A stretch of 60,000 nt of DNA from Hydractinia symbiolongicarpus (GCF_029227915.1 NC_079876.1:11348001-11408000); one strand, 5' to 3'. Shown: positions 12,806-25,554, counted from the stretch's first letter. Program-made: numbers and translations. Notes: a model not told the origin generated them from the letters alone.

Positions 12806-15800
12806 TATGGCGTTGCCAGATATTTGCACGCCCAGAACTGTAGGGGGTACAGAATAATTCAGGCATTCATACCTGATTTTTTCTGTACCCCCTATGGCAT
12901 TGCCAGATATTGTACGCCTAGAACTGTAGGGGGGTACAGAATAATTCAGGCATTAATACCTGATTTTTTCTGTACCCCCTATGGCGTTGCCAGATATTTA
13001 TACGCCCAAAACAGTAGGGGGGTACAGGATAATTCAGGCATCCATACCTGATTTTTTCTGTACCCTTCATGGCGTTGCCAGATATTTGCACGCCCAGAAC
13101 TGAAGGGGGGGTACAGAATAATTCAGGCATTCATACATGATTTTTTCTGTACCCCCTGTGGCGTTGCCAGATATTGTACGCCTAGAACTGTAGGGGGGTA
13201 CAGAATAATTCTGGCATCCATACCTGATTTTTTCTGTACCCCCCATGGCGTACCCAGATATTTGTACGCCCAGAACTGTAGGGGGGTACAGAATAATTCA
13301 GGCATCCATACGTGATTTCTTTTGTACCCCCTTTCCCGTTGCCAGATACTTCTACGCCAAGAACTGCAAGGGGGTACAGAATAATTCAGGCATTCATACC
13401 TGATTTTTTCTGTACCCCCTGTGGCGTTGCCAGATATTGTACGCCTAGAACTGTAGGGGGGTACAGAATAATTCAGGCATCCATACCTGATTTTTTCTGT
13501 ACCCCCCATGGCGTACCCAGATATTTGTACGCCCAGAACTGTAGGGGGGTACAGAATAATTCAGGCATCCATACGTGATTTTTTCTGTACCCCCTATGGC
13601 GTTGCCAGATATTTGCACGCCCAGAACTGTAGGAGGTACAGAATAATTCAGGCATTCATACCTGATTTTTTCTGTACCCCCTGTGGCGTTGCCAGATATT
13701 GTACGCCTAGAACTGTAGGGGGGTACAGAATAATTCAGGCTTTCATACCTGATTTTTTCTGTACCCCCCATGGCGTACCCAGATATTTGTACGCCCTGAA
13801 CTGTAGGGGGTACAGAATAATTCAGGCATCCATACGTGATTTTTTCTGTACGCCCTATGGCGTTGCCAGATATTTGCACGCCCAGAACTGTAGGGGGTAC
13901 AGAATAATTCAGGCATTCATACCTGATTTTTTCTGTACCCCCTATGGCGTTGCCAGATATTGTACGCCTAGAACTGTAGGGGGGTACAGAATAATTCAGG
14001 CATTAATACCTGATTTTTTCTGTACCCCCTATGACGTTGCCAGACATTTATACGCCCAAAACTGTAGAGGGGTACAGAATAATTCAGGCATCCATACCTG
14101 ATTTTTTCTGTACCCTCTATGGCGTTGCCAGATATTTGCACGCCCAGAACTGTAGGGGGGTACAGAATAATACAGACATTCATACCTGATTTTTTCTGTA
14201 CACCCTATCGCGTTGCCAGATATTTGCACGCCCAGAACTGTATGGGGTACAGAATAATTCAGGCATTCATACCTGATTTTTTCTGTACCCCTATGGCGTT
14301 GCCGGATAGTGTACGCCTAGAACTGTAGGGGGATACAGAATAATTCAGGCATTAATACCTGACTTTTTTTGTACCCCCTATGGCGTTACCAGATATTTGT
14401 ACGCCCAGAATTGTAGGTGGGTACAGAATAATTCAGGCATCCATACCTGATTATTTCTGTACCCCTTATGACGTTACCAGATGTTTGTACGCCCAGCACT
14501 GTAGGGGGTACAGAATAATTCAGGCATTCATACGTGATTTTTTTTGTGCCCCCTATGGCGTTGCCAGATGTTTGTACGACCACCACTGAGGGGGTACAGA
14601 ATAATTCAGGCATTCATACGTGATTTCTTCTGTACCCCCTTTGCGTTGCCAGATACTTCTACGCCCAGAACTGTAAGGAGGTACAGAATAATTCAGGCAT
14701 CCATACCTGATTTTTTCTGTACCCCCATGGTGTACCCAGATATTTGTACGCCCAGAACTGTAGGGGGGTACAGAATAATTCAGGCATCCATACCTGATTT
14801 TTTTTGTACCCCCTATGACGTTGCCAGATATTTGCACACCCAGAACTGTAGGGGGTACAGAATAATTCAGGCATTCATACCTGATTTTTTCTGTACCCCC
14901 TATGGCGTTGCCAGATATTGTACGCCTAGAAATTTTGGGGGGGTACAGAATAATACAGGCATTAATACCTGATTTTTTCTGTACCCTCTATGGCGTTGCC
15001 AGATATTTGCACGCCAAGAACTGTAGGGGGGTACAGAATAATTCAGGCATTCATACCTGATTTTTTCTGTACCCCCTGTGGCGTTGCCAGATATTGTACG
15101 CCTAGAACTGTAGGGGGGTACAGAATTATTCAGGCATCCATACCTGATTTTTTCTGTACCCCCCATGGCGTACCCACATATTTGTACGCCCAGAACTGTA
15201 GGGGGATACAGAATAATTCAGGCATCCATACGTGATTTTTTCTGTACCCCCTATGGCGTTGCCAGATATTTGCACGCCCAGAACTGTAGGGGGTACAGAA
15301 TAATTCAGGCATACATACCTGATTTTTTCTGTACTTCCTATGGCGTTGCCAGATATTGTACGCCTAGAACTGTAAGGGGGGACAGAATAATTCAGGCATT
15401 AATACCTGATTTTTTCAGTACCCTCTATGGCGTTGCCAGATATTTGCACGCCCAGAACTGTAGGGGGTACAGAATAATTCAGGCATCCATACCTGATTTT
15501 TTCTGTACCCCCTATGGCGTTGCCAGATATTTGCACGCCCAGAACTGTAGGGGGTACAGAATAATTCAGGCATTCATACCTGATTTTTTCTGTACCCCCT
15601 ATGGCGTTCCCAGATATTGTACGCCTATAACTGTAGGGGGGTACAGAATAATTCAGGCATTCATACCTGATTTTTTCTGTACCCCCTATGGCGTTGCCGG
15701 ATAGTGTACGCCTAGAACTGTAGGGGTGTACGGAATAATTCAGGCATCCATACCTGATTTTTTCTGTAGCCCCCATGGCGTACCCGGATATTTGTACGCC

Positions 15801-18800
15801 CAGAACTGTGGGGGGGTGCAGAATTTTTCAGGCATCCATACCTGATTTTTTCTGTACCCCCTATGGCGTTGCCAGATATTTGCACGCCCAGAACTGTAGG
15901 GGGTACAGAATAATTCAGGCATTCATACCTGATTTTTTCTGTAACCCCTATGGCGTTGCCAGATATTGTACGCCTAGAACTGTAGGGGGGTACAGAATAA
16001 TTCAGGCATTAATACCTGATTTTTTCTGTACCCCCTATGACGTTGCCAGACATTTATACGCCCAAAACTGTAGGGGGGTACAGAATAATTCAGGCATCCA
16101 TAACTGATTTTTTCTGAACCCTCTATGGCGTTGCCAGATATTTGCACGCCCAGAACTGTAGGGGGGTACAGAATAATTCAGGCATCCATACCTGATTTTT
16201 TCTGTACCCCCCATGGCGTGCCCAGATATTTGTACGCCCAGAACTGTAGGGGGTACAGAATAATTCAGGCTTTCATACGTGATTTCTTCTGTACCCTCTT
16301 TGCCGTTGCCAGATACTTCTACGCCCAGAACTGTAAGGGGGTACAGAATAATTCAGGCATCCATACCTGATTTTTTCTGTACCCCCCATGGCGTACCCAG
16401 ATATTTGTACGCCCAGAACTGTAGGGGGGTACAGAATAATTCAGGCATCCATACCTGATTTTTTCTGTACCCCCTATGGCGTTGCCAGATAGTTGCACGC
16501 CCAGAACTGTAGTGGGTACAGAATAATTCAGGCATTCATACCTGATTTTTGCTGTACCCCCTATGGCGTTGCCAGATATTGTACGCCTAGAACTGTAGGG
16601 GGGTAAAGAATAATTCAGGCATTAATACCTGATTTTTTCTGTACCCCCTATGGCGTTGCCAGATATTTATACGCCCAAAACAGTAGGGGGGTACAGGATA
16701 ATTCAGGCATCCATACCTGATTTTTTCTGTACCCTCCATGGCGTTGCCAGATATTTGCACGCGCAGAACTGTAGGGGGGTACAGAATAATTCAGGCATTC
16801 ATACCTGATTTTTTCTGTACCCCCTGTGGCGTTGCCAGATATTGTACGCCTAGAACTGTAGGGGGGTACAGAATAATTCAGGCATCCATACCTGATTTTT
16901 TCTGTACCCCCCATGGCGTACCCAGATATTTGTACGCCCAGAACTGTAGGGGGGGTACAGAATAATTCAGGCATCCATACGTGATTTTTTCTGTACCCCC
17001 TATGGCGTTGCCAGATATTTGCACGCCCAGAACTGTAGGAGGTACAGATTAATTCAGGCATTCATACCTGATTTTTTCTGTACCCCCTGTGGCGTTGCCA
17101 GATATTGTACGCCTAGAACTGTAGGGGGGTACAGAATAATTCAGGCTTCCATACTTGATTTTTTCTGTACCCCCCATGGCGTACCCAGATATTTGTACGC
17201 CCTGAACTGTAGGGGGTACAGAATAATTCAGGCATTCATACCTGATTTTTTCTGTACCCCCTATGGCGTTGCCAGATATTGTACGCCTAGAACTGTAGGG
17301 GGGTACAGAATATTTCAGGCATTAATACCTGATTTTTTCTTTACCCCCTATGACGTTGCCAGACATTTATACGCCCAAAACTGTAGGGGGGTACAGAATA
17401 ATTCAGGCATCCATACCTGATTTTTTCTGTACCCTCTATGGCGTTGCCAGATATTTGCACGCCCAGAACTGTAGGGGGGTACAGAATAATTCAGATCATT
17501 CATACCTGATTTTTTCTGTACACCCTATCGCGTTGCCAGATATTTGCACGCCCAGAACTGTAGGGGGTACAGAATAATTCAGGCATTCATACCTGATTTT
17601 TTCTGTACCCCTATGGCGTTGCCGGATAGTGTACGCCTAGAACTGTAGGGGGATACAGAATAATTCAGGCATTAATACCTGACTTTTTTTGTACCCCCTA
17701 TGGCGTTACCAGATATTTGTACGCCCAGAATTGTAGGTGGGTACAGAATAATTCAGGCATCCATACCTGATTATTTCTGTACCCCTTATGACGTTACCAG
17801 ATGTTTGTACGCCCAGCACTGTAGGGGCTACAGAATAATTCAGGCATTCATACGTGATTTTTTTTGTGCCCCCTATGGCGTTGCCAGATGTTTGTACGAC
17901 CAGCACTGAGGGGGTTCAGAATAATTCAGGCATTCATACGTGATTTCTTCTGTACCCCCTTTGCCGTTGACAGATACTTCTACGCCCAGAACTGTAAGGA
18001 GGTACAGAATAATTCAGGCATCCATACCTGATTTTTTCTGTACCCCCATGGTGTACCCAGATATTTGTACGCCCAGAACTGTAGGGGGGTACAGAATAAT
18101 TCAGGCATCCATACCTGATTTTTTTTGTACCCCCTATGACGTTGCCAGATATTTGCACGCCCAGAACTGTAGGGGGTACAGAATAATTCAGGCATTCATA
18201 CCTGATTTTTTCTGTACCCCCTATGGCGTTGCCAGATATTTATACGCCCAAAACAGTAGGGGGGTACAGGATAATTCAGGCATCCATACCTGATTTTTTC
18301 TGTACCCTCTATGGCGTTGCCAGATATTTGCACGCCAAGAACTGTAGGGGGGTACAGAATAATTCAGGCATTCATACCTGATTTTTTCTGTACCCCCTGT
18401 GGCGTTGCCAGATATTGCACGCCTAGAACTGTAGGGGGGTACAGAATAATTCAGGCATCCATACCTGATTTTTTCTGTACCCCCCATGGCGTACCCACAT
18501 ATTTGTACGCCCAGAACTGTAGGGGGATACAGAATAATTCAGGCATCCATACGTGATTTTTTCTGTACCCCCTATGGCGTTGCCAGATATTTGCACGCCC
18601 AGAACTGTAGGGGGTACAGAATAATTCAGGCATACATACCTGATTTTTTCTGTACTTCCTATGGCGTTGCCAGATATTGTACGCCTAGAACTGTAGGGGG
18701 GTACAGAATAATTCAGGCATTAATACCTGATTTTTTCTGTACCCTCTATGGCGTTGCCAGATATTTGCACGCCCAGAACTGTAGGGGGTACAGAATAATT

Positions 18801-20944
18801 CAGGCATTCATACCTGATTTTTTCTGTACCCCCTGTGGCGTTGCCAGATATTGTACGCCTAGAACTGTAGGGGGGTACAGAATAATTCCGGCATCCATAC
18901 CTGATTTTTTCTGTACCCCCCATGGCGTACCCAGATATTTGTACGCCCAGAACTGTAGGGGTTACAGAATAATTCAGGCATCCATACCTGATTTTTTCTG
19001 TACCCCCTTCGCCGTTGCCAGATACTTCTACGCCAAGAACTGTAAGGGTGTACAGAATAATTCAGGCATCCATACCTGATTTTTTCTGTAGCCCCCATGG
19101 CGTACCCGGATATTTGTACGCCCAGAACTGTGGAGGTGTACAGAATAATTCAGGCATCCATACCTGATTTTTTCTGTAGCCCCCATGGCGTACCCGGATA
19201 TTTGGACGCCCAGAACTGTGGGGGGGGTACAGAATATTTCAGGCATCCATACCTGATTTTTTCTGTACCCCCTATGGCGTTGCCAGATATTTGCACGCCC
19301 AGAACTGTAGGGGGTACAGAATAATTCAGGCATTCATACCTGATTTTTTCTGTACCCCCTATGGCGTTCCCAGATATTGTACGCCTAGAACTGTAGGGGG
19401 GTACAGAATAATTCAGGCATTCATACCTGATTTTTTCTGTACCCCCTATGGCGTTGCCGGATAGTGTACGCCTAGAACTGTAGGGGTGTACAGAATAATT
19501 CAGGCATCCATACCTGATTTTTTCTGTAGCCCCCATGGCGTACCCGGATATTTGTACGCCCAGAACTGTGGGGGGGTACAGAATATTTCAGGCATCCATA
19601 CCTGATTTTTTCTGTACCCCCTATGGCGTTGCCAGATATTTGCACGCCCAGAACTGTAGGGGGTACAGAATAATTCAGGCATTCATACCTGATTTTTTCT
19701 GTAACCCCTATGGCGTTGCCAGATATTGTACGCCTAGAACTGTAGGGGGGTACAGAATAATTCAGGCATTAATACCTGATTTTTTCTGTACCCCCTATGA
19801 CGTTGCCAGACATTTATACGCCCAAAACTGTAGGGGGGTACAGAATAATTCAGGCATCCATACCTGATTTTTTCTGAACCCTCTATGGCGTTGCCAGATA
19901 TTTGCACGCCCAGAACTGTAGGGGGGTACAGAATAATTCAGGCATCCATACCTGATTTTTTCTGTACCCCCCATGGCGTACCCAGATATTTGTACGCCCA
20001 GAACTGTAGGGGGTACAGAATAATTCAGGCATTCATACGTGATTTCTTCTGTACCCCCTTTGCCGTTGCCAGATACTTCTACGCCCAGAACTGTAAGGGG
20101 GTACAGAATAATTCAGGCATCCATACCTGATTTTTTCTGTACCCCCCATGGCGTACCCAGATATTTGTACGCCCAGAACTGTAGGGGGGTACAGAATAAT
20201 TCAGGCATCCATACCTGATTTTTTCTGTACCCCCTATGGCGTTGCCAGATATTTGCACGCCCAGAACTGTAGGGGGTACAGAATAATTCAGGCATTCATA
20301 CCTGATTTTTTCTGTACCCCCTATGGCGTTGCCAGATATTGTACGCCTAGAACTGTAGGGGGGTAAAGAATAATTCAGGCATTAATACCTGATTTTTTCT
20401 GTACCCCCTATGGCGTTGCCAGATATTTATACGCCCAAAACAGTAGGGGGGTACAGGATAATTCAGGCATCCATACCTGATTTTTTCTGTACCCTCCATG
20501 GCGTTGCCAGATATTTGCACGCCCAGAACTGTAGGGGGGTACAGAATAATTCAGGCATTCATACCTGATTTTTCTGTACCCCCTTCGCCGTTGCCAGATA
20601 CTTCTACGCCAAGAACTGTAAGGGTGTACAGAATAATTCAGGCATCCATACCTGATTTTTTCTGTAGCCCGCATGGCGTACCCGGATATTTGTACGCCCA
20701 GAACTGTGGGGGTGTACAGAATAATTCAGGCATCCATACCTGATTTTTTCTGTAGCCCCCATGGCGTACCCGGATATTTGTACGCCCAGAACTGTGGGGG
20801 GGGGGGGACAGAATATTTCAGGCATCCATACCTGATTTTTTCTGTACCCCCTATGGCGTTGCCAGATATTTGCACGCCCAGAACTGTAGGGGGTACAGAA
20901 TAATTCAGGCATTCATACCTGATTTTTTCTGTACCCTCTATGGC

Positions 20945-20949
20945 GTTGC
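20945..20949. repeat. Target-site duplication GTTGC (left)
   Basis: GTTGC directly abuts the left LTR and recurs at 25804-25808 after the right LTR. Removing the element and one copy restores a normal monomer (GGCGTTGCCAGATATT). Five bases is the usual Ty3/gypsy duplication length. Confidence 0.93.
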
Positions 20950-21089
20950 TGTTAAAAACTGAGGACACGTGTGTTCAACATAATCTATTCTCAAAAATAA
21001 TAATATTTACAGTTCTTCTTTCGTACTTTTTTCGACATGCTCTCCATCGTATAGCGTGTACTCCATTAAAGTGTGTATTCGCTATAACA
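20950..21089 (-). repeat. 3' LTR (left copy)
   Basis: 140-bp terminal repeat, beginning TGTTAAAAACTG and ending CGCTATAACA on the plus strand. It is identical to the other LTR except for a missing G in a T-run (CTTTTTTCG against CTTGTTTTCG). Confidence 0.95.
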
Positions 21090-21098
21090 TCTTCCCCT
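21090..21098 (-). other. Polypurine tract
   Basis: On the coding strand the nine purines AGGGGAAGA directly abut the 3' LTR, the expected position for plus-strand priming. Confidence 0.8.
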
Positions 21099-21219
21099 GA
21101 AACAGCAAAACAAAAGAGAAGCAACTTGTCCTATACATAACATAAATTTCTAACATAACTACGTGTCTGTCTAAACGTCTGTCGAATTGCTATCTACAGA
21201 TGTCTTGAAAGTTCATTGG

Positions 21220-24200
21220 TTAGTGTGTTTTCCATTCTTGTATTGGTCTTCTATATCGTTTTGGATATGTCTTTCTCGACTGCGGTTCTTTCGACGTTCG
21301 CTGTGACGCAGAGTTGTTTGTCATGGTTGTTTTAGAAGTAGATTTGGGGCCGCTATTCTCAAGTTCAGGTCTGTGAACGGTAAGATGGTGTTCCTCATCA
21401 TCCTCATCCTCAGTGTCTATTTTTATTGGCACATGTTTGGCAGTATCTGGAATTGGTTTGAAATGAGATATGTTGCGGGTGATCTGGTGTTCTGTTTCCT
21501 TATTCATCGCAGTGATCATCGTTCCTTTGATATCAGTAACGTGGTATGGATTCGGATTGAAAGGAGGTGTCACTTTGTTTATCTTTTTCTGTTTCACCAG
21601 AACGCGGTCACCGATGTTTAGTTCTTGTTCTTGTGTGTATCTGTTGTTATCGGCATATTCTTTTGCTTTTTGTTTACTGTCTTGGTCATTTTTGTTTAAC
21701 TGTAGTTCGATGGAGTCGTCAACTTTGCTAAAAAAGTCGGGAATAGCACATCGTATTTTGCGATTATACATAAGGTCGGCTGGAGGAATATTTGTTGTAG
21801 AATGAGGTGTTATACGGTACGCCATCAAGAAGTTCTGCACTTCTTCGACGTACGACTTGTTTTCAATGTGTGCTGTACAGATTATTTTCGTCAATGGTAA
21901 CATGAATCTCTCGACCTCGCCATTCGCTTGTGGCCATAGGGGCGTAACCCTCCTATGATATATTCTCCTCTTTTCCATATATCTTTTCACTTCACTGGAA
22001 CGAAACGGCGGTCCGTTATCGGAAACAAGTGTTTCCGGATTTCCAAAGTGTGCAAAGGTATCGTTACAAATGTTGGTGAAGTTCTTTGCTGTGGTATTGT
22101 TTGTGAATGCCACTACAGGATATCTACTCCGCTGATCTATCATTACTAAGGCATACTTATTGTCAGGGAGCGGTCCCAAGTAATCTGCGTTGACTGTTTG
22201 CCATATACGAGCCGGTAATTCTGTTGGCTGGATGGGTGGTAGCTTAGATTTCTTGCTGACAGATTGACATGGAATGCAGTTGTTTACTTCATCTGTTACT
22301 AGTTTGTCCATGCCGGTGAACCAAACTTTACTTCGCAGAAGGGCTTTTGTTTTTGATAATCCCTGATGACCAACGTGGGCAAGTTTAACTACTGTACGGT
22401 GGTATATTCTTGGTAATACAATTCGTTTGTCCTTCAGTATTAGATTCTGTTCTGAATTCAAGGTTAAGGAATCTTTTATTTTGTGGAAGTGTTTTAATAA
22501 CTTTTTTTCGTCTGATTCTGGAGCTTCTTCCAGATGTCGCCATTTGTTTGTGCTAATGATTAATATCAATTGTTTTAATGCTGGGTCAGCTAGTGTGGCG
22601 GTTTTTATATCATTAATGTCTAAAGCGTTTGGTGTTGCGTACGACGTGAGAAAATTAACGTGTTTTTCGATGTATTTTGTATCTGTGCCAATAGACGTTG
22701 GATTTCGGCTTAGGTAGTCACATATGTTATCTGCAGAACTGACGTAATCTGTTTTAAAGTTGTACCTCTGTAGTCGCAACATCATTCGTTCAATTCGCGG
22801 GGGCGGTGTTGATTTGGGATTGTTCAGTATATTTACTAATGCTTTGTTGTCGCTAAAAAGTGTGAAGTGCTTTCCGTAAAGGTACAAATTGTTTTTTTCA
22901 CATGCATAAGTCGCTGCTAAACATTCCCGTTCTATCTGGGAGTAATTCATTTCCGGTTGCGTAAGTGATCTTGAAGAGTAAGATATCACATCTATGTCAT
23001 TTTTCTTACAATTTTTTTGAAGTAGGATCGCTGAAATTCCCACTGGGCTTGCATCGCAGAACAAGAGTGTTTCTTTGTTTTCGTCAAAGTATGACAGACA
23101 CGACTCTTCGGATAATGTTGTTGTCAAAGTTACAAACGCTTCTTGGCATTCTGTATTCCACTCAAATTTTACATCTTTTCGCGTTAAACGTCGGAGAGGA
23201 TAAGTAATGGTACTGTAGTTCGGAATGAATCTTTTTAAATAATTAATCATCCCCAAAAAGCTTCTTAATGATTTGACGTCTGTAGGTCGGTTGACGTTTA
23301 AAAGACCGTTAATTTTTGTCGGACTTGGTCTCATCCCCTCTGCTGAAAACACATAGCCGAAATACTCAAGGTTATGTTGGTCAAACAAGCATTTGTGTAG
23401 GTTTAATGTTATTCCCTTATCCGATAGTGTCTTAAACACTTGTGTCAAGATTCTGTCATGTTCTTCTGTCGTTTTTGCGTAAACTAGTATGTCATCGGCA
23501 ATATTGTCTGCACCGTTTATGTCTGAAAGTATTGATTGGATCGTATGTTGTAGTTCCTCTGAAGCACTATTTGCACCAAATGTTAATCGTTTGTATTGCA
23601 TAATTTTGTCTTGTGTGCGGAACGCTGTTATATATCTGCAAGACTCGTCTAGTTCTAACTGGTGGAATGCTGCGTTAAGGTCTAGTTTAGTAAAGTGTTT
23701 GCTGTCCTGAAGTTTTACAAGTAGGTCGTCAACAGTAGGCGTGGGATAACGTGTTCTTACTATCGCTCTGTTTGCGCATCTCATGTCGAGACATATGCGA
23801 ATACCGTTATTGCCCTTGGGTACGACAACAATTGGGTTGACCCACGGCGTCGGTTGTCCCTTAACTTCCTCTATAATATCTTGTTGCTGTAATTTTTCTA
23901 TCTCTGCTTTCACTTTCTGTCTTAGTGCAAATGGGATACGTCGTTCCGCCTGTGTGACCGGTGTCACTTTCTCGTCAATATGTAGTTTGACCTTATAATC
24001 CGTAAATTTGCCGATCTTATTGCTAAAAAGCTTCTCTTTGTAAACTTCAATCAACGCACGTAATCTAGTAGGTGGTTGAACTTTTTGGGCATGTTTTGTT
24101 TTGCTCTCCCTCGTGCTGTTTTTTGTTTCCACGTTAATCTTATATGCCGCATTGTTTGTGTTTCTAGATTTATCTGGTTTCTTTTGAGGAATCGCGTCAT

Positions 24201-25554
24201 CCTTTGGCATAATTATTAATTTTAATTCGAGGGCAGTTTTGCCGTTTAAAAGATTTTTGTGGTCAGTGTTAATTACATAAAAATCTTTTGTTGTAAGGCG
24301 GTGCTTATTTTCGATAACGAGGTTAATTTTTCCGAGGACTTTTAATTTGGGTTCGTTCGAGCCGTATGTGATCACCTTGGTGGCTGTCTTTTGTAAGCGA
24401 AGTTTCCCGCCACAATTTTCGTTCACTTTGTGAAATGTTTTTGTGTTCAAAATATTCAAAGCAGAACCGGTATCTATTAAGAATCGTGTGGGTGTGACCC
24501 CTTCTACCTTCACTTTTGTATAAAATCTTTCTATAGAATTTACTGACGCATAATCTTTGATCTCACTATTCTCAACGCAAACTGAAACTTTTGACTCATA
24601 GTGTGTATTTGAATTAGAACGGACACTAGCAATACAGTTATTGTTGTTGTTGTTAGCATTCCCCGCGGTAGATAACATAAATAGATTTAAACTGTTCACA
24701 TTTTCGGCACCAGAGTCAGAGGAATCAGAAGTAGCCGTATTGTTGTTCACGAAGCGCCTTCCTCGAGATATCGGACCCCTAGCACTACTTTTGCAGCAAC
24801 GGGCAAAATGACCGATCTTGTGGCATTTATTACATTCTTTCCCTTCGGCCGGACATGCCTGAGAATGTGGGTAGTCGTTCCCACATCTATAACATGTTTT
24901 ATAGTTATCTTTTCGGCTACTGCTATTCCCTCTGCTCGACAAGTTCTTACCTCTGAGTGTTTCCAGTTTCTTTGTAAGTCGGTTAATTTCTTCCTGTGGA
25001 TTCATCGAACGCTCTACATCATCGGCTTGTTGATCTGCATCCTCCAAATGTTTTCCATAAATCAATAAGTCTGCTAAACTAATTGCTGTATTCTTAAATG
25101 CGTGTTTACGAATTTTGCTGTTATGAGTAGATAACACAATTTGTTGTTTAAGCTCTTTGTCCAAATTTGTTCCAAAGTCACATTTATTCGCCTGCTGTTT
25201 CAACCGTATATAAAACTGATGAATGTTTTCGTCGGGGTGTTGTTTTAGTTTTCTAAATGCATACACTTCATAATCGATGTTTTTCTTAGGTGAAAAATAT
25301 CCATCAAATATTGTAATGGCGTTTGCAAACGTTTCATCTGTACCTGGTATTAAAAGATTGTCGTATATGTCATACGCCTCTTCACCAATGTAATTAAGCA
25401 ATAAGGCTAATTTCTGCTTGTCTTCTTCAACGTTCAGAGCGACGCACAAGTTTAAAAAACGTTTCTTATATTTTTCCCATCGAGTTGAGATTGTAGTAAA
25501 ATCATCCGTATCAAACTTTGGAAAAGTTGGAAGGTTTAAAGTTGAAATAGCCAT
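21220..25554 (-). CDS. Gag-Pol polyprotein of Mag/SURL-like Ty3/gypsy element
   Basis: One uninterrupted 1444-codon frame encoding the structural and enzymatic proteins for reverse transcription and integration. Approximate residues: Gag-like helical region 1-205; two zinc knuckles 221-254 (CYRCG…C, then CNKCHKIGHFARCC); aspartic protease with DTGS at 361-364; reverse transcriptase about 540-790 with LDLNAAFHQ at 624 and catalytic box IADD at 685-688, where many relatives have YxDD; RNase H from about 825 with CDAS at 833; integrase zinc module H1060, H1063, C1093, C1096; integrase core D1124, D1179, E1215. A basic, Ser/Thr-rich tail ends at 1444 (PKRYRRPIQEW). The start ATG lies 108 bp inside the 5' LTR. 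No frameshift separates gag from pol. No envelope frame is present. All catalytic residues I can place are intact. Confidence 0.96.
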   Translation of the reverse strand: MAISTLNLPTFPKFDTDDFTTISTRWEKYKKRFLNLCVALNVEEDKQKLALLLNYIGEEAYDIYDNLLIPGTDETFANAITIFDGYFSPKKNIDYEVYAFRKLKQHPDENIHQFYIRLKQQANKCDFGTNLDKELKQQIVLSTHNSKIRKHAFKNTAISLADLLIYGKHLEDADQQADDVERSMNPQEEINRLTKKLETLRGKNLSSRGNSSSRKDNYKTCYRCGNDYPHSQACPAEGKECNKCHKIGHFARCCKSSARGPISRGRRFVNNNTATSDSSDSGAENVNSLNLFMLSTAGNANNNNNNCIASVRSNSNTHYESKVSVCVENSEIKDYASVNSIERFYTKVKVEGVTPTRFLIDTGSALNILNTKTFHKVNENCGGKLRLQKTATKVITYGSNEPKLKVLGKINLVIENKHRLTTKDFYVINTDHKNLLNGKTALELKLIIMPKDDAIPQKKPDKSRNTNNAAYKINVETKNSTRESKTKHAQKVQPPTRLRALIEVYKEKLFSNKIGKFTDYKVKLHIDEKVTPVTQAERRIPFALRQKVKAEIEKLQQQDIIEEVKGQPTPWVNPIVVVPKGNNGIRICLDMRCANRAIVRTRYPTPTVDDLLVKLQDSKHFTKLDLNAAFHQLELDESCRYITAFRTQDKIMQYKRLTFGANSASEELQHTIQSILSDINGADNIADDILVYAKTTEEHDRILTQVFKTLSDKGITLNLHKCLFDQHNLEYFGYVFSAEGMRPSPTKINGLLNVNRPTDVKSLRSFLGMINYLKRFIPNYSTITYPLRRLTRKDVKFEWNTECQEAFVTLTTTLSEESCLSYFDENKETLLFCDASPVGISAILLQKNCKKNDIDVISYSSRSLTQPEMNYSQIERECLAATYACEKNNLYLYGKHFTLFSDNKALVNILNNPKSTPPPRIERMMLRLQRYNFKTDYVSSADNICDYLSRNPTSIGTDTKYIEKHVNFLTSYATPNALDINDIKTATLADPALKQLILIISTNKWRHLEEAPESDEKKLLKHFHKIKDSLTLNSEQNLILKDKRIVLPRIYHRTVVKLAHVGHQGLSKTKALLRSKVWFTGMDKLVTDEVNNCIPCQSVSKKSKLPPIQPTELPARIWQTVNADYLGPLPDNKYALVMIDQRSRYPVVAFTNNTTAKNFTNICNDTFAHFGNPETLVSDNGPPFRSSEVKRYMEKRRIYHRRVTPLWPQANGEVERFMLPLTKIICTAHIENKSYVEEVQNFLMAYRITPHSTTNIPPADLMYNRKIRCAIPDFFSKVDDSIELQLNKNDQDSKQKAKEYADNNRYTQEQELNIGDRVLVKQKKINKVTPPFNPNPYHVTDIKGTMITAMNKETEHQITRNISHFKPIPDTAKHVPIKIDTEDEDDEEHHLTVHRPELENSGPKSTSKTTMTNNSASQRTSKEPQSRKTYPKRYRRPIQEWKTH

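Larger units (their letters stand above)
1..20949. repeat. 86-88 bp satellite array, left arm
   Basis: Uninterrupted head-to-tail tandem repeat, already under way at base 1, so its left end lies outside the window. A monomer reads GGGGGTACAGAA, TAATTCAGG, an 8-nt loop (CATCCATA, CATTCATA or CATTAATA), CCTGATTTT, TTCTGTACCCCC, then a spacer of about 37 bp running from TATGGCGTTGCC to ACTGTAG. The main sources of length variation are the G-run and single-base indels. Several monomer types (TTGCACGCCC, TTGTACGCCTAG, TTATACGCCCAAAAC, CGTACCCAGATATTTG) recur in order, giving a higher-order pattern. The arm ends where the LTR element inserted. Frames of 60-200 codons occur on both strands only because the period is close to 29 codons; I annotate none of them. 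Confidence 0.97.

Noticed and set aside
1-20940. Hundreds of 60-200 codon frames made of DFFCTPYGV / ELFCTPYSS repeats (also 25900-45995)
   Set aside because: They arise from a palindromic satellite with a period near 29 codons, occur in several frames and both strands, and break at random G insertions; no domain or start context supports coding.
21373-25068. Plus-strand frames of 60-110 codons opposite the retrotransposon
   Set aside because: They are antisense shadows of the 1444-codon Gag-Pol frame.
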